NCBI GenBank assembly: GCA_030640695.1
Contig: DAOWIX010000133.1
Span: forward strand, 1 to 22,029
DNA: 22,029 nucleotides
DNA from: Deltaproteobacteria bacterium
GTDB taxonomy: Bacteria > Desulfobacterota > Anaeroferrophillalia > Anaeroferrophillales > Tharpellaceae
Direction: 5' to 3'
The notes below the pieces were generated by a model, which was not told the origin of the DNA, did no database searches, and worked only from the letters and a program-made list of their open reading frames with translations. Shown here one piece after another: positions 7,930 through 16,250 of this stretch. The stretch's first letter is position 1; each line of letters starts with the position of its first letter. The position numbers and the translations under genes were made by a program.

Positions 7930-8943
7930 TTACTGCCCACTGCCGACTGCAGACTGCCCACTACCAAAAAGCGCCAACGCCTTCAGTATCTGATGACGAT
8001 GTTGCGGGCCACAACCGGGAGCAATCTCTAAACCGGGCAGGCGCAAGCCATAATCATAGGAGCCGGACTCGGCTTCCAGAACCCAACGACAAAGGCGCGA
8101 GAGTCGGGCTTCAACCCCCGATTCTCCGAGTTGCCACCAATCCAGAATCAGACGGCCAGCGCTATTTCCATGAAATTCCCGGGCCTGCAGTTCGCCGCCC
8201 CGAGCCAGTGCCCGCCAGTCAAGACGCCCCGGTGAATCCCCAATCCGATAAGGTCGCAAACCGACAAAATCATCATTGCCTAAAACCTGGGATTGACCAA
8301 AAATAGATTTTTCACCACCATCTTGGGCTCTTAAGGGGAGAGGTACACCGATTTTTGCCGGTTGCGGATAGACGAGAATCTTTTGCGACAGGTGAAAAAC
8401 CGTCCAGACATAAAAGAGACCCAGCGGCCAAGCGCTTCCCAGGCGTATTGGTGACGGCGAAAACCAACCCCGCTGACCGGCAATTTCAGTAAGAGAGATA
8501 TTGACATCGCTCAACCCTTTAAGCTGGCAGCGAAACTGTAGTTCAATTTCGTCATACCAACCGCACTTGAGGGCTGAACGCATCCGGGCCTGCGGATTTT
8601 TAAGACGCAGCCTGAACGTAGCCCGATCACCGACAAAAACAGGAGCTACAGAGCCCGGTTCAATTACCAGACCGGAAAGATTGGCATGGGTCAACCAGAT
8701 CGCATTTATCCCGACCCCGATCAGAAGGAAGACCAGAACAAAAGCCATACTGCTGCCATAATTTGCGGCCCCGGCCAGAATCAGGAGGAGCACCAGAGCA
8801 AAGAGCAGTCCAGAGCGGGTCGGGACAATATAGAGTCGTCTCTGCGAAAGTCGGCAAGCTGAACCAATCTCAGGCCGCCGCCGTGCCAGCCAAGCATCAA
8901 AACGCTGACGCCAGGAGAACTTAACTCTTGCACCCGCCTTCAT
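7930..8943 (-). CDS. DUF58 domain membrane protein
   Basis: Protein of 337 residues with two N-terminal membrane segments (about 45-60 and 65-85), an extended middle region and the DUF58 core motif GNDDFVGLRPYRIGDSPGR then LDWRALARGG at 222-250, the diagnostic part of the family. Partner of MoxR ATPases in many genomes, where the pair is thought to act on periplasmic or membrane proteins; the mechanism is unclear. Its ATG overlaps the moxR stop by four bases (ATGA), indicating translational coupling, and tgpA follows after 39 bp. The final 11 residues GSGQSAVGSGQ are coded by a heptanucleotide repeat and are probably not part of the fold. Confidence 0.92.
   Translation of the reverse strand: MKAGARVKFSWRQRFDAWLARRRPEIGSACRLSQRRLYIVPTRSGLLFALVLLLILAGAANYGSSMAFVLVFLLIGVGINAIWLTHANLSGLVIEPGSVAPVFVGDRATFRLRLKNPQARMRSALKCGWYDEIELQFRCQLKGLSDVNISLTEIAGQRGWFSPSPIRLGSAWPLGLFYVWTVFHLSQKILVYPQPAKIGVPLPLRAQDGGEKSIFGQSQVLGNDDFVGLRPYRIGDSPGRLDWRALARGGELQAREFHGNSAGRLILDWWQLGESGVEARLSRLCRWVLEAESGSYDYGLRLPGLEIAPGCGPQHRHQILKALALFGSGQSAVGSGQ
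7932..7962. repeat. Heptanucleotide tandem repeat (ACTGCCC-type) at the 3' end of the DUF58 gene
   Basis: Four and a bit units of seven bases, on the plus strand ACTGCCC ACTGCCG ACTGCAG ACTGCCC ACT, encode the last residues of the DUF58 protein and its stop. Seven-base repeats are not a multiple of three, so gain or loss of one unit would change the reading frame at the C-terminus. The motif resembles low-complexity interspersed repeats seen in several bacterial genomes (recollection). Observed directly; function unknown. Confidence 0.7.
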
Positions 8944-9857
8944 GGCAAGGGCACGGAGGCCAGAAGCTGTTTGAGCAGTGGGGCCGAGGCTGAGCCATCC
9001 GCAGTTTCCAGACGATGCGCGGCAACTGCAGAAAAAACCGCTTGCAGATCTTCAGGCCGCACAAAATCAACCCCGTCGAGCCAAGCCCAGGCTCGAGCTG
9101 CCGCTAACAGAGCAAGTCCGGCCCGGGGCGACAAGCCTCGCTGAAAGGTACCACATTCACGACTACTTTTAAGAAGTTCCTGAAGATAATCAAGCAGAGG
9201 CCCGGCAACATGGAGGCGGGCCGCCTGCTGCCGACATTGAGACAAACTCGTGCTATTAAGTCGGGGAAGCAGATCTTTAAGTAACAGACGACGGTCACCA
9301 CCGGCCAAAAGATCACGTTCTGCCTTCGGGTCAGGATAACCCAGCTCTAACCGCATAAGAAAGCGGTCGAGCTGGGATTCTGGTAAGGGATAGGTACCAA
9401 TCTGGTGCGCCGGATTTTGCGTCGCAATCACAAAAAAAGGTTCCGGTAAATCATAAGTCTGCCCGTCAACTGTAACCCGATGCTCTTCTAAAGCTTCCAG
9501 TAACGCACTCTGGGTTCTGGGGGTTGCCCGATTGACCTCGTCAGCCAGAACCAGTTGGGCAAAGAGAGGACCGGGACGAAAAGTAAAAAGCTCTTTTTGA
9601 CGCTCATAAACCACAGCCCCGATAATATCGGCCGGCAAGAGATCACTGGTAAACTGAAGCCGCTGAAAAGTCAGGCCACAAACCTTTGCCAGGGCTTGTA
9701 CCAGAACTGTTTTACCAACCCCGGGTAGATCCTCAATCAACAGATGGCCACCAGCCAGCAAAGCCGCAAAAGCAAGCCGCACCTGCTTCTTTTTGCCCAG
9801 CACAACCCCATTTACGGCCTGCATAGCCTCGCTAAAATCTTTTCGTAATTCAGTCAC
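8940..9857 (-). CDS. MoxR-family AAA+ ATPase
   Basis: Cytosolic AAA+ ATPase of 305 residues. Walker A is LPGVGKT (44-50, K49/T50), Walker B is LADEVNRA (D106/E107), and the sensor-1 stretch FVIATQNPA is at 142-150; the arrangement is typical of MoxR chaperone-like ATPases that partner DUF58 and von Willebrand-type proteins. GTG at 9857 is the start: an in-frame TGA lies 12 bases upstream, no ATG is available, and GAGGG sits 6 bases before it. Its stop overlaps the DUF58 start (ATGA). The regulatory region 9858-10031 is shared with the divergent kinase. Confident on the family, unsure of the client. Confidence 0.94.
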   Translation of the reverse strand: MTELRKDFSEAMQAVNGVVLGKKKQVRLAFAALLAGGHLLIEDLPGVGKTVLVQALAKVCGLTFQRLQFTSDLLPADIIGAVVYERQKELFTFRPGPLFAQLVLADEVNRATPRTQSALLEALEEHRVTVDGQTYDLPEPFFVIATQNPAHQIGTYPLPESQLDRFLMRLELGYPDPKAERDLLAGGDRRLLLKDLLPRLNSTSLSQCRQQAARLHVAGPLLDYLQELLKSSRECGTFQRGLSPRAGLALLAAARAWAWLDGVDFVRPEDLQAVFSAVAAHRLETADGSASAPLLKQLLASVPLP

Positions 9858-9874
9858 CCGACGCCCTCATGCAT
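9854..9874 (-). CDS. Putative six-codon leader ORF (MHEGVG) before moxR
   Basis: Minus-strand ATG at 9874 opens six codons, stopping with TGA at 9854-9856 so that the stop overlaps the moxR GTG start (GTGA, one start base shared pattern). It has the best ribosome site in the leader, AGAGGAG (9884-9890), 9 bases before its ATG, while moxR has a weaker GAGGG. It could couple translation into moxR. It is also possible that the strong site simply serves moxR from a distance or that this is chance; six codons carry no protein evidence. Confidence 0.35.
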   Translation of the reverse strand: MHEGVG

Positions 9875-9960
9875 AACTATAAACTCCTCTTCTTTTTTTG
9901 AGTTTTTTCGAACTAAGGACTCACTTAAAATGTTTACTGTCGATCCAACATTGTTAACTT

Positions 9961-9986
9961 TATACTTGCTTAGTCAATTAAGTATA
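9961..9986. promoter_or_regulatory. 7-bp inverted repeat in the moxR/kinase spacer (possible operator)
   Basis: TATACTT at 9961-9967 and its complement AAGTATA at 9980-9986 face each other across 12 bases, in the AT-rich 174-bp spacer shared by two divergent genes. A protein-binding site is plausible from position and symmetry, but no promoter with good -35 and -10 boxes was found in either direction. The rest of the spacer shows nothing else. Confidence 0.25.
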
Positions 9987-10031
9987 CGCTAAACAAGGGG
10001 ATGTCAACACTCTGAACAACTGGAGAAAATA

Positions 10032-12587
10032 ATGAAACGACATTTAATCTTTAAACTTCTACTCCCGCTGGCTCTCCTGGTGAGCTTTCTGTTGTTCACC
10101 CTCCCCGGTTTTGCTCATAAATACCAATCAGATAAGGCTAACCGACCCGAAGGGTCAACTTTTCAAACACATTCAATCATCCAGCTTACCAAGCCCGAGA
10201 TAGCTTACCTCGAAAAGAAAAAACAGATCACAATTTGTATTGACCCCGACTGGATGCCGCTGGAGAAGATCGAAAACGGTCGCCATATCGGCATGACCTC
10301 TGAATATATCTCAATTTTAGAGCATGCTATCGGTATTCCGATCGTCATGGTACCAACCCGCAACTGGACAGAATCCATCACCTTCGCCAAAGCCCGCAAA
10401 TGTGATCTCTTTTCCCTGGCAATGCCGACGCCGGAACGCCGCACCTACATGAATTTCACGGAGCCCTATCTGAGTATCCCACTGGTTATGGCAGCAAAAA
10501 CCGAAACCCCTTTTTTGGATGATATTTCGGTGATTACCAACAAAAAGATCGGCATCGTCAAGGGCTACGCCTTTAACGAGATCTTGCGTAAACGTTTTCC
10601 GAAAATGCAGATTGTCGATGTGGCCTCGGTTTCCGCAGGCCTGCAACAGGTGGTTGAGGGGCAACTGTTCGGTTTTGTCGATACCCTGGCAACCGTCAGT
10701 TACAAGATTCAGAGAAATTTTGTCGGCGAACTCAAAGTCGCCGGCAAATTTGACGAACGCTGGGAGCTGGGCATCGCCGCCCGCAACGATGAGCCCTTAC
10801 TGGTCGACATTTTTGACAAGGCGATCGCCTCTATCGACCCTGCCGCCCATCAGCAGATTCTCAACAACTGGATTGCCGTACGCTTTGACCAAAAGCCGGA
10901 CTACAGACACCTCCTGCAGATTTTGCTATTGGTCTGTGTCGGCATCGCCATCCTTCTCTACCGCAACCACACTCTGGCTAAATACAACAAAAAACTTGAG
11001 CGTCAGAACCTGGAGATAACCAGACAATCGGAAAAGTTAAAAGAGACCGAGCAAAAGCTCCTCTTTACCCAGCATGCCATCGACAACTGCGCCTTCCCTA
11101 TTGTCTGGGCCCAAAACGACCCTGAGCCGGAAAAAACCCGCATCATCCACGCCAACCAGGCCGCCGCCGCCCTGCTCGGCTACTCTATTAATGAACTTCA
11201 GCAGCTCTCAACCAAAGACCTTGATAACAGTTGCTCTCGCCAAGTATGGCAGCAGACGCTGAAAAAGATGCAGTCATCATCCGCCTTCACCCTGACCTCC
11301 TCTTACCGCTGCAAAGACGGCACCTTGCTGCCGGTCAAGATCTACCTCAACTATTTTGAGTATGACAATAAAGCTTACCATTTCGCTTTTTTTCAGGATA
11401 TCAGCCACCAGCAGGAGATGGAGGCAAAACTCAACCGCTCCATGAAGATGGAGGCGGTCGGCCTGATGGCGGGCGGGGTTGCCCATGACCTCAACAATAT
11501 CCTCTCCGGCATCATCAGCTACCCGGAACTTATTTTAATGAAACTACCGCCTGAGAGCGACCTGCGCAGACCGGTGGAAGCGATACTCAATTCCGGCAAA
11601 AGGGCGGCCGAGGTGGTCACCGACATGCTGACCGTAACCCGCGGTATCGCCGCCACCAGAGAGGTGATCGGAGTTAATAACTTAATCGGCTCTATACTCG
11701 ATTCACCAGAATTTGAAGTTCTGAATAAAGGCTGCGATCAGATTACGATTACAACCTCTCTGGATCCCAACCTGCTCGCCATAGATTGTTCTCCAACACA
11801 CCTGCGCAAATGCCTCTTAAATCTTCTGATTAACGCTTTTGAGGCGATTAAAGAGCAGGGAACCATCTCGATCACAACCGGCAACCATTATATCGAAGAA
11901 TCTCTTCTTGAAAACAATTTTCTTAACCGCGGAGAATATATTAAAATCCTCATCAGCGACACCGGTTCCGGGATTTCAGCAGATGACATAACCCATATTT
12001 TTGAACCCTTTTACAGTAAAAAAATCATGGGTCGCAGCGGCACCGGCCTCGGCCTGACCGTGGTCTGGAACACCATTCACGACCACAAAGGTGATATTAT
12101 AGTAGAAAGCGATGAGCGGGGAACAGCCTTTACCATCTACCTGCCAGCCACCAGAGAGAGTATCAAAGGTGAAGAGCGGGAGCAGGAGTACACTGCAGCA
12201 ACCCTCAAAAAGCTCCATGGCAGCCAAGAAAAGATTCTGATTGTCGATGATGAAAAGATCCAACGAGAAATTGCTGCACAGCTTTTGAACTCACTGGGTT
12301 ACCTAACCCAAACCGCCGGTTCGGGTGAAGAAGGCATTGAACTTCTCTCACAAAACCCGGTTGATCTGGTGCTCCTCGATATGATTATGGATCCCGGCAT
12401 CAATGGCCGCCAGACCTATACCCGCATGATCGAGATCAGACCGAACTTAAAGGCCGTTATTGCCAGCGGTTTTTCAGAAAACGACGAAGTCCAGAGGGCG
12501 CTAGCCTCAGGACCCTCAACTTTTATCAAAAAGCCCTACACCATCACTCAACTCGGTGCGGCTGTACAAGAGCTCCTCAAAGGCTAA
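10032..12587 (+). CDS. Hybrid sensor histidine kinase with periplasmic solute-binding sensor domain
   Basis: Single-protein phosphorelay, 851 residues, start ATG 10032 with GGAG 6 bases upstream. In order: signal peptide or signal anchor (1-28), a family-3 solute-binding-like domain outside the membrane (about 64-285, starting QITICIDPDWMPLE), membrane segment 293-310, a coiled region (315-345), a PAS domain (about 345-460), HisKA with phospho-acceptor His485 (GGVAHDLNNI), HATPase with Asn601 (NLLINA), DTGSG (643-647) and SGTGLGL (669-675), and a receiver (735-849) with phosphorylated Asp783 and Lys834. The binding domain is expected to sense a small solute such as an amino acid; the ligand is not evident. 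No response regulator gene is next to it, so its output target is unknown. Divergent from the moxR operon. Confidence 0.94.
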   Translation: MKRHLIFKLLLPLALLVSFLLFTLPGFAHKYQSDKANRPEGSTFQTHSIIQLTKPEIAYLEKKKQITICIDPDWMPLEKIENGRHIGMTSEYISILEHAIGIPIVMVPTRNWTESITFAKARKCDLFSLAMPTPERRTYMNFTEPYLSIPLVMAAKTETPFLDDISVITNKKIGIVKGYAFNEILRKRFPKMQIVDVASVSAGLQQVVEGQLFGFVDTLATVSYKIQRNFVGELKVAGKFDERWELGIAARNDEPLLVDIFDKAIASIDPAAHQQILNNWIAVRFDQKPDYRHLLQILLLVCVGIAILLYRNHTLAKYNKKLERQNLEITRQSEKLKETEQKLLFTQHAIDNCAFPIVWAQNDPEPEKTRIIHANQAAAALLGYSINELQQLSTKDLDNSCSRQVWQQTLKKMQSSSAFTLTSSYRCKDGTLLPVKIYLNYFEYDNKAYHFAFFQDISHQQEMEAKLNRSMKMEAVGLMAGGVAHDLNNILSGIISYPELILMKLPPESDLRRPVEAILNSGKRAAEVVTDMLTVTRGIAATREVIGVNNLIGSILDSPEFEVLNKGCDQITITTSLDPNLLAIDCSPTHLRKCLLNLLINAFEAIKEQGTISITTGNHYIEESLLENNFLNRGEYIKILISDTGSGISADDITHIFEPFYSKKIMGRSGTGLGLTVVWNTIHDHKGDIIVESDERGTAFTIYLPATRESIKGEEREQEYTAATLKKLHGSQEKILIVDDEKIQREIAAQLLNSLGYLTQTAGSGEEGIELLSQNPVDLVLLDMIMDPGINGRQTYTRMIEIRPNLKAVIASGFSENDEVQRALASGPSTFIKKPYTITQLGAAVQELLKG

Positions 12588-12591
12588 GGGC

Positions 12592-12625
12592 AAAACTTAT
12601 AATCTTGTCTGCACTAAGTTTTTTT
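12592..12625 (+). terminator. Weak intrinsic terminator after the hybrid kinase
   Basis: AAAACTTA (12592-12599) pairs with TAAGTTTT (12615-12622) over 8 AT-rich base pairs around a 15-base loop, and the right arm runs into seven T residues. It lies 5 bases after the kinase stop in the 47-bp convergent gap to trxC. The stem is weak, so efficiency is doubtful. Confidence 0.45.
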
Positions 12626-12634
12626 CATGGCAGA

Positions 12635-13069
12635 TTACAAATGCTGCCCCAACCACTGCGTAAAGGCCGCCAAGGGCATGGCCCCGGACTGCCGCGCAAC
12701 TTCACGACCGTCCCGAAAGAGGATATGAGTGGGCATTCCTTTGACGGCAAAACGTCGAATCAGAGCCGCCTCTTCCTCGCTCTCCACCTGAACTAAACGC
12801 GCCTGATATTGCAACTGAGCCGCTGCGTTTTCATAAACCGGCCGAAAGTTGCGGCAGTGCCCACACCATGAAGCCCAGAAATTAACCACTACCGGAAGAC
12901 CATTTTTATTGATAAAGTTATCAAAAGTTGCCGCCGTAAGGTCAACCACTTGCCCAGACAACAGCGGGGCTTGGCACTTACCGCAACGAGGGCCCTCTTC
13001 TAGTCTTGCTTTAGGGGCACGGTTCAGCCCCTGACAGTGGGAACAGACCAGCTCGATATTTTCAGACAT
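12635..13069 (-). CDS. trxC: Thioredoxin 2 (TrxC) with WCGHC active site
   Basis: Cytosolic disulfide reductase with an extra N-terminal zinc site. Length 144 residues, near the usual 139-147. Zinc ligands are C9, C12 (CSHC) and C29, C32 (CGKC), followed by a thioredoxin fold (about 40-144) with active site WCGHC (C69, C72) and the cis-proline loop GMPTHILF. The start is ATG 13069 with AAGGAG shortly upstream. The usual TrxC dithiol is WCGPC; here histidine replaces proline, as in eukaryotic protein disulfide isomerases, which usually makes the pair more oxidising. That shift is known from other thioredoxin-fold proteins and is inference here. Divergent from ydbH across 64 bp. Confidence 0.94.
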   Translation of the reverse strand: MSENIELVCSHCQGLNRAPKARLEEGPRCGKCQAPLLSGQVVDLTAATFDNFINKNGLPVVVNFWASWCGHCRNFRPVYENAAAQLQYQARLVQVESEEEAALIRRFAVKGMPTHILFRDGREVARQSGAMPLAAFTQWLGQHL

Positions 13070-13133
13070 TTATCTTCTCCTTAAATTTCCCGACAGCCGG
13101 GATTAACAACTTTAATTTCACACACCCCAAACC

Positions 13134-15953
13134 ATGACTCGACTGCGACATACAACCCGCATAATCAGTATTATCCTGCTCCTCGGACTCGGCCTGGGAT
13201 ACGCCGTTCGGTTACTACTTCCCGGCTTCATCGAGACCCGGATTCTGCCACGCCTTGCCAGAGAGGCGGGCTTACCCTTGCTTGTTTGCCGCATCAACCA
13301 TTTGGGTTTTACGAAAACCAGTGCCGGCCCCTTAACCCTGGGAGCGGGAATCGACCCGGCTGTAACAGTTGAACGAATAAGCCTACTTTACAACCCCACC
13401 TCAATACAAAAAGGGGAGCTGGAAAAGGTTGTTCTAAGCGGGGTTAGCATAAAAACAGTTTTCAGTAAAGGAACTCTGAGCATCCCTGGCCTGGACGAGG
13501 CCCTTGACAAGAACTCTCGGGACAAAAACACCGGGAACGAGACTGACAAAAGATCAACTTCAGCATCCAGACTGCCGGTTCCACCTTTTACTGAACTGCT
13601 AATAGAGAGATCCGTCATAATTGCCAAAGCGGGCGGAAGCGAGTATCGGATACCTTTCTCTCTACAATTGAAAAAAACCGCCTCCCTGAAACCTGAGACC
13701 TTTAACCTACACGGCACCCTGGAGATTCGGCCCCGGAGCTCACCGGTCACACTCCAGTTTACGACAAACCTTGATGAAAAAACGAAAGTTCATTTAAATC
13801 TGCAAGCTGACAAGGTTGATCTACTCAATTTCGCGGACATCTTGCAGATGCTTCTGGGTCTCGAACTGAAAGGCCAGATTGGACTCAGCGCCGAGGCCGA
13901 TTTAGCCCTCACCCCCCTGTCCCTCGAAAATCTTAACGCCAAAATTGTGTGGCACAATGGACATCTAAGTTATAACGACTTTCGCATAAGGGCTGCTCGA
14001 AACCCAGACCCCCGAGAGCCGAAAAGGCCGAGCCCAGATAGCCAAAAGCCAAAACCGGAAAAGGAAGCTTGCGTTCTGACTTTGCAAAAAAACGACCCCC
14101 CCGACCCATGGCAACTAAAAATCAACCAACTCTATCTCGATGCCCCTTTTACCCCGACACTCTCCAACATTGAGCTCTCGATAAGAACTGCTGCGGAGAA
14201 CATCTCCCTCCAAGGGCAGTGGGAAACCCGGCTGACTGAGCTTCGTCACGGCCTCTTCACATTGATCAACCCCTTTCAAAAAAAATGGAACTTTACGGCC
14301 AAACTCAAACCACAGGGAGCCTGGCAAGCCGTCCTTAAGAGCCCGGCAGACAACACCGCTTGGGAGATACAACAAGGCGATTTAACGATTAGCGGACGCT
14401 CTCCGGCAGTCTCTATCAACGCTTCCGGCTTGGGAAAAAAAGGAGAGGTTAAGTGGCTGACTCTCATCAAAAAACCGACCTTAAAGAACGACAGCGGCCA
14501 ATTCAGCTCTCCTGCCATAAAAGCTGATGGTCATATCGCCATAGAACCCTCTGACAAAGGCCTCGAGATTGTCGCATCAACCCTTATTGAGCTCACTAAG
14601 GCCCATATTAAGCAGCAAAATTTTGAGTTTGAGTTACCTGAGTTATTAGTGCAGGGAGAAGTTCGAAAAAAAGAGTCCGCTCCCCCCACAATGAGTGCCG
14701 AGCTGCAATTTAAAAATGGCGCTTTGCAGGCCTCTGATTATGGTCTTAAAGTTCTGGGCATAACTGGAACTCTTCCCTGGGACTGGCCCGCGCATGAACC
14801 TGCTGCGGGACGCAAAGGAAAACTTGATTGCCGGAAGATATTTTGGCAAAAGCTCGATCTGGGGGACTTTGCCGCATCTTTTGAGCAACAGGGTGAAAAA
14901 GTTCTTTTTCAGGGGCGTTATGACAGTGCCCTGGTTAAAGGACTGAGTATGGTTACAGACGGTCAATGCGGACTCAACCAAAAAGGAGACCTGCAAGCCA
15001 CTGCAGACTTTGATATAGCCGCCTACAAACCGAAAACCCCGATCAACCTGGGCGCTTTCAGCAACTCTGCCAGCGGCAATATTATCGATGGCACCTTCAG
15101 CGCAAGCGGGGCACTCTCATGCGATACCCGAGGCGTTAATGGTTCTGCTACAGCGGTTGTCGAAGAGGCCCTTTTCCGCAACGACGAAAAAAATCTTCTC
15201 ATAAGCGGCATCAACTGCCGCCTACATCTCCCCGAACTACCCTCCCTTCGTAGCGCCCCTAACCAAACCTTAAATTTTGACCGCCTTGCGGCGGGAAATA
15301 TCAGCTCCCCGGGTGGTACCTTCACCTTCCAGATCGAATCGAATGAAACTCTGCTGTTGGAGAAAGGCCAGCTCTTCTGGTGCGGTGGCAACATTGAGAC
15401 TCAAGCGCTACGAATCTCCCCGGCAGTTGACCACTATCAAGCCACCCTCTACTGCGACCGCCTGCAACTGGCCAAACTACTCGAACAGCTGGGCCAGGTC
15501 GAAGCTCAGGGCAGCGGTTCAGTCAACGGCCGCATCCCGGTCTCCTGGGAAAAGGGAAAAATCACCTTTGACGATGGTTTTCTCTACTCAACCCCGGGCC
15601 AGGGTGGTACGATTAAGATCAGTGATGGAGAAATTCTAACCACCGGCCTACCAACCTCAACTCCGCAGTTTGCCCAGCTCGATCTGGCTCGCGAGGCCCT
15701 TAAGGATTATCAGTACCAGTGGACCAAGATGAACCTCAATTCTGAAGCTGAAGAGCTTATCTTAAACCTGCAGTTTGATGGCAAACCCAATCGACCTCTA
15801 CCTTTTGTCTATAAAGAAGAGCTCGGTGGTTTTGCTCGGGTATCAGCAAAGAGTCCCGGATCACACTTTCAGGGCATCAACCTGGATATCAATTTACGCC
15901 TTCCTTTAAACCGGATTTTACAGTATAAAGATCTCTCAACTATGTTTGAGTAA
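13134..15953 (+). CDS. ydbH: YdbH-like AsmA-family inter-membrane phospholipid transport protein
   Basis: Large envelope protein (939 residues) anchored in the inner membrane by one N-terminal segment (about 11-32) with a long periplasmic body, the design of AsmA-like proteins such as YhdP, TamB and YdbH that bridge inner and outer membrane and move phospholipids outward. The C-terminal region with GSGSVNGRIPVSWEKGKITF and the end LRLPLNRILQYKDLSTMFE matches the YdbH type. In E. coli YdbH works with the lipoprotein YnbE and the periplasmic YdbL; here the next two genes are exactly these in the same order, which is strong support. A Pro/Lys/Arg-rich linker lies near 285-310. ATG 13134 has no clear ribosome site; no better start is visible. 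Its end and the next gene's annotated long ORF overlap by 8 bp. Confidence 0.85.
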   Translation: MTRLRHTTRIISIILLLGLGLGYAVRLLLPGFIETRILPRLAREAGLPLLVCRINHLGFTKTSAGPLTLGAGIDPAVTVERISLLYNPTSIQKGELEKVVLSGVSIKTVFSKGTLSIPGLDEALDKNSRDKNTGNETDKRSTSASRLPVPPFTELLIERSVIIAKAGGSEYRIPFSLQLKKTASLKPETFNLHGTLEIRPRSSPVTLQFTTNLDEKTKVHLNLQADKVDLLNFADILQMLLGLELKGQIGLSAEADLALTPLSLENLNAKIVWHNGHLSYNDFRIRAARNPDPREPKRPSPDSQKPKPEKEACVLTLQKNDPPDPWQLKINQLYLDAPFTPTLSNIELSIRTAAENISLQGQWETRLTELRHGLFTLINPFQKKWNFTAKLKPQGAWQAVLKSPADNTAWEIQQGDLTISGRSPAVSINASGLGKKGEVKWLTLIKKPTLKNDSGQFSSPAIKADGHIAIEPSDKGLEIVASTLIELTKAHIKQQNFEFELPELLVQGEVRKKESAPPTMSAELQFKNGALQASDYGLKVLGITGTLPWDWPAHEPAAGRKGKLDCRKIFWQKLDLGDFAASFEQQGEKVLFQGRYDSALVKGLSMVTDGQCGLNQKGDLQATADFDIAAYKPKTPINLGAFSNSASGNIIDGTFSASGALSCDTRGVNGSATAVVEEALFRNDEKNLLISGINCRLHLPELPSLRSAPNQTLNFDRLAAGNISSPGGTFTFQIESNETLLLEKGQLFWCGGNIETQALRISPAVDHYQATLYCDRLQLAKLLEQLGQVEAQGSGSVNGRIPVSWEKGKITFDDGFLYSTPGQGGTIKISDGEILTTGLPTSTPQFAQLDLAREALKDYQYQWTKMNLNSEAEELILNLQFDGKPNRPLPFVYKEELGGFARVSAKSPGSHFQGINLDINLRLPLNRILQYKDLSTMFE

Positions 15954-15999
15954 AAATCTGCTTAAACACTTTTTACGAGTTCATCAAAGGAGATATCTC

Positions 16000-16224
16000 G
16001 TGCCCAGACTACTTTTGCTGATTCTGGTGATGCTCATAATGGCGACTGCCTGCAACACCAAACATGAGGTTCAGGTGGCACCAGTAGAGGTCAAACCGAT
16101 TCACATCACCATTGATGTCAACATCAAGGTCGATCGGGCGCTGGAGGACTTTTTCGGCGACCTCGATGAAGCGGCTGAAACCAGCGGCGAAGTCCAGACA
16201 CCACCCGCTGCAACAACCAGATAA
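16000..16224 (+). CDS. ynbE: YnbE-like outer-membrane lipoprotein
   Basis: Small lipoprotein partner of YdbH. I start it at GTG 16000, preceded by AAAGGAG at 7 bases, giving a 74-residue protein MPRLLLLILVMLIMATAC with lipobox ending at Cys18; an ATG 18 codons upstream (15946, overlapping ydbH) is in frame but lacks a good ribosome site. The mature part holds PIHITIDVNIKVDRALEDFF, close to the E. coli YnbE core (recollection). In E. coli YnbE joins the C-terminal end of YdbH at the outer membrane. It follows ydbH by 46 bp and precedes the ydbL gene by 26 bp. Family identification is by pattern and context. Confidence 0.8.
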   Translation: MPRLLLLILVMLIMATACNTKHEVQVAPVEVKPIHITIDVNIKVDRALEDFFGDLDEAAETSGEVQTPPAATTR

Positions 16225-16250
16225 AAAATCACATCAGAGAGGCAAAGACC

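Noticed and set aside
9854..9890. Frameshift that would make moxR start at the upstream ATG (9874)
   Set aside because: The ATG is 17 bases upstream and so out of frame; a single-base error is possible, but MoxR is complete from its GTG with its own GAGGG site, so I keep the two as separate.
12955..12990. TTGGCAC-like stretch in trxC suggestive of a sigma-54 promoter
   Set aside because: The GG and GC elements are not at the required spacing, and it lies inside a coding gene.
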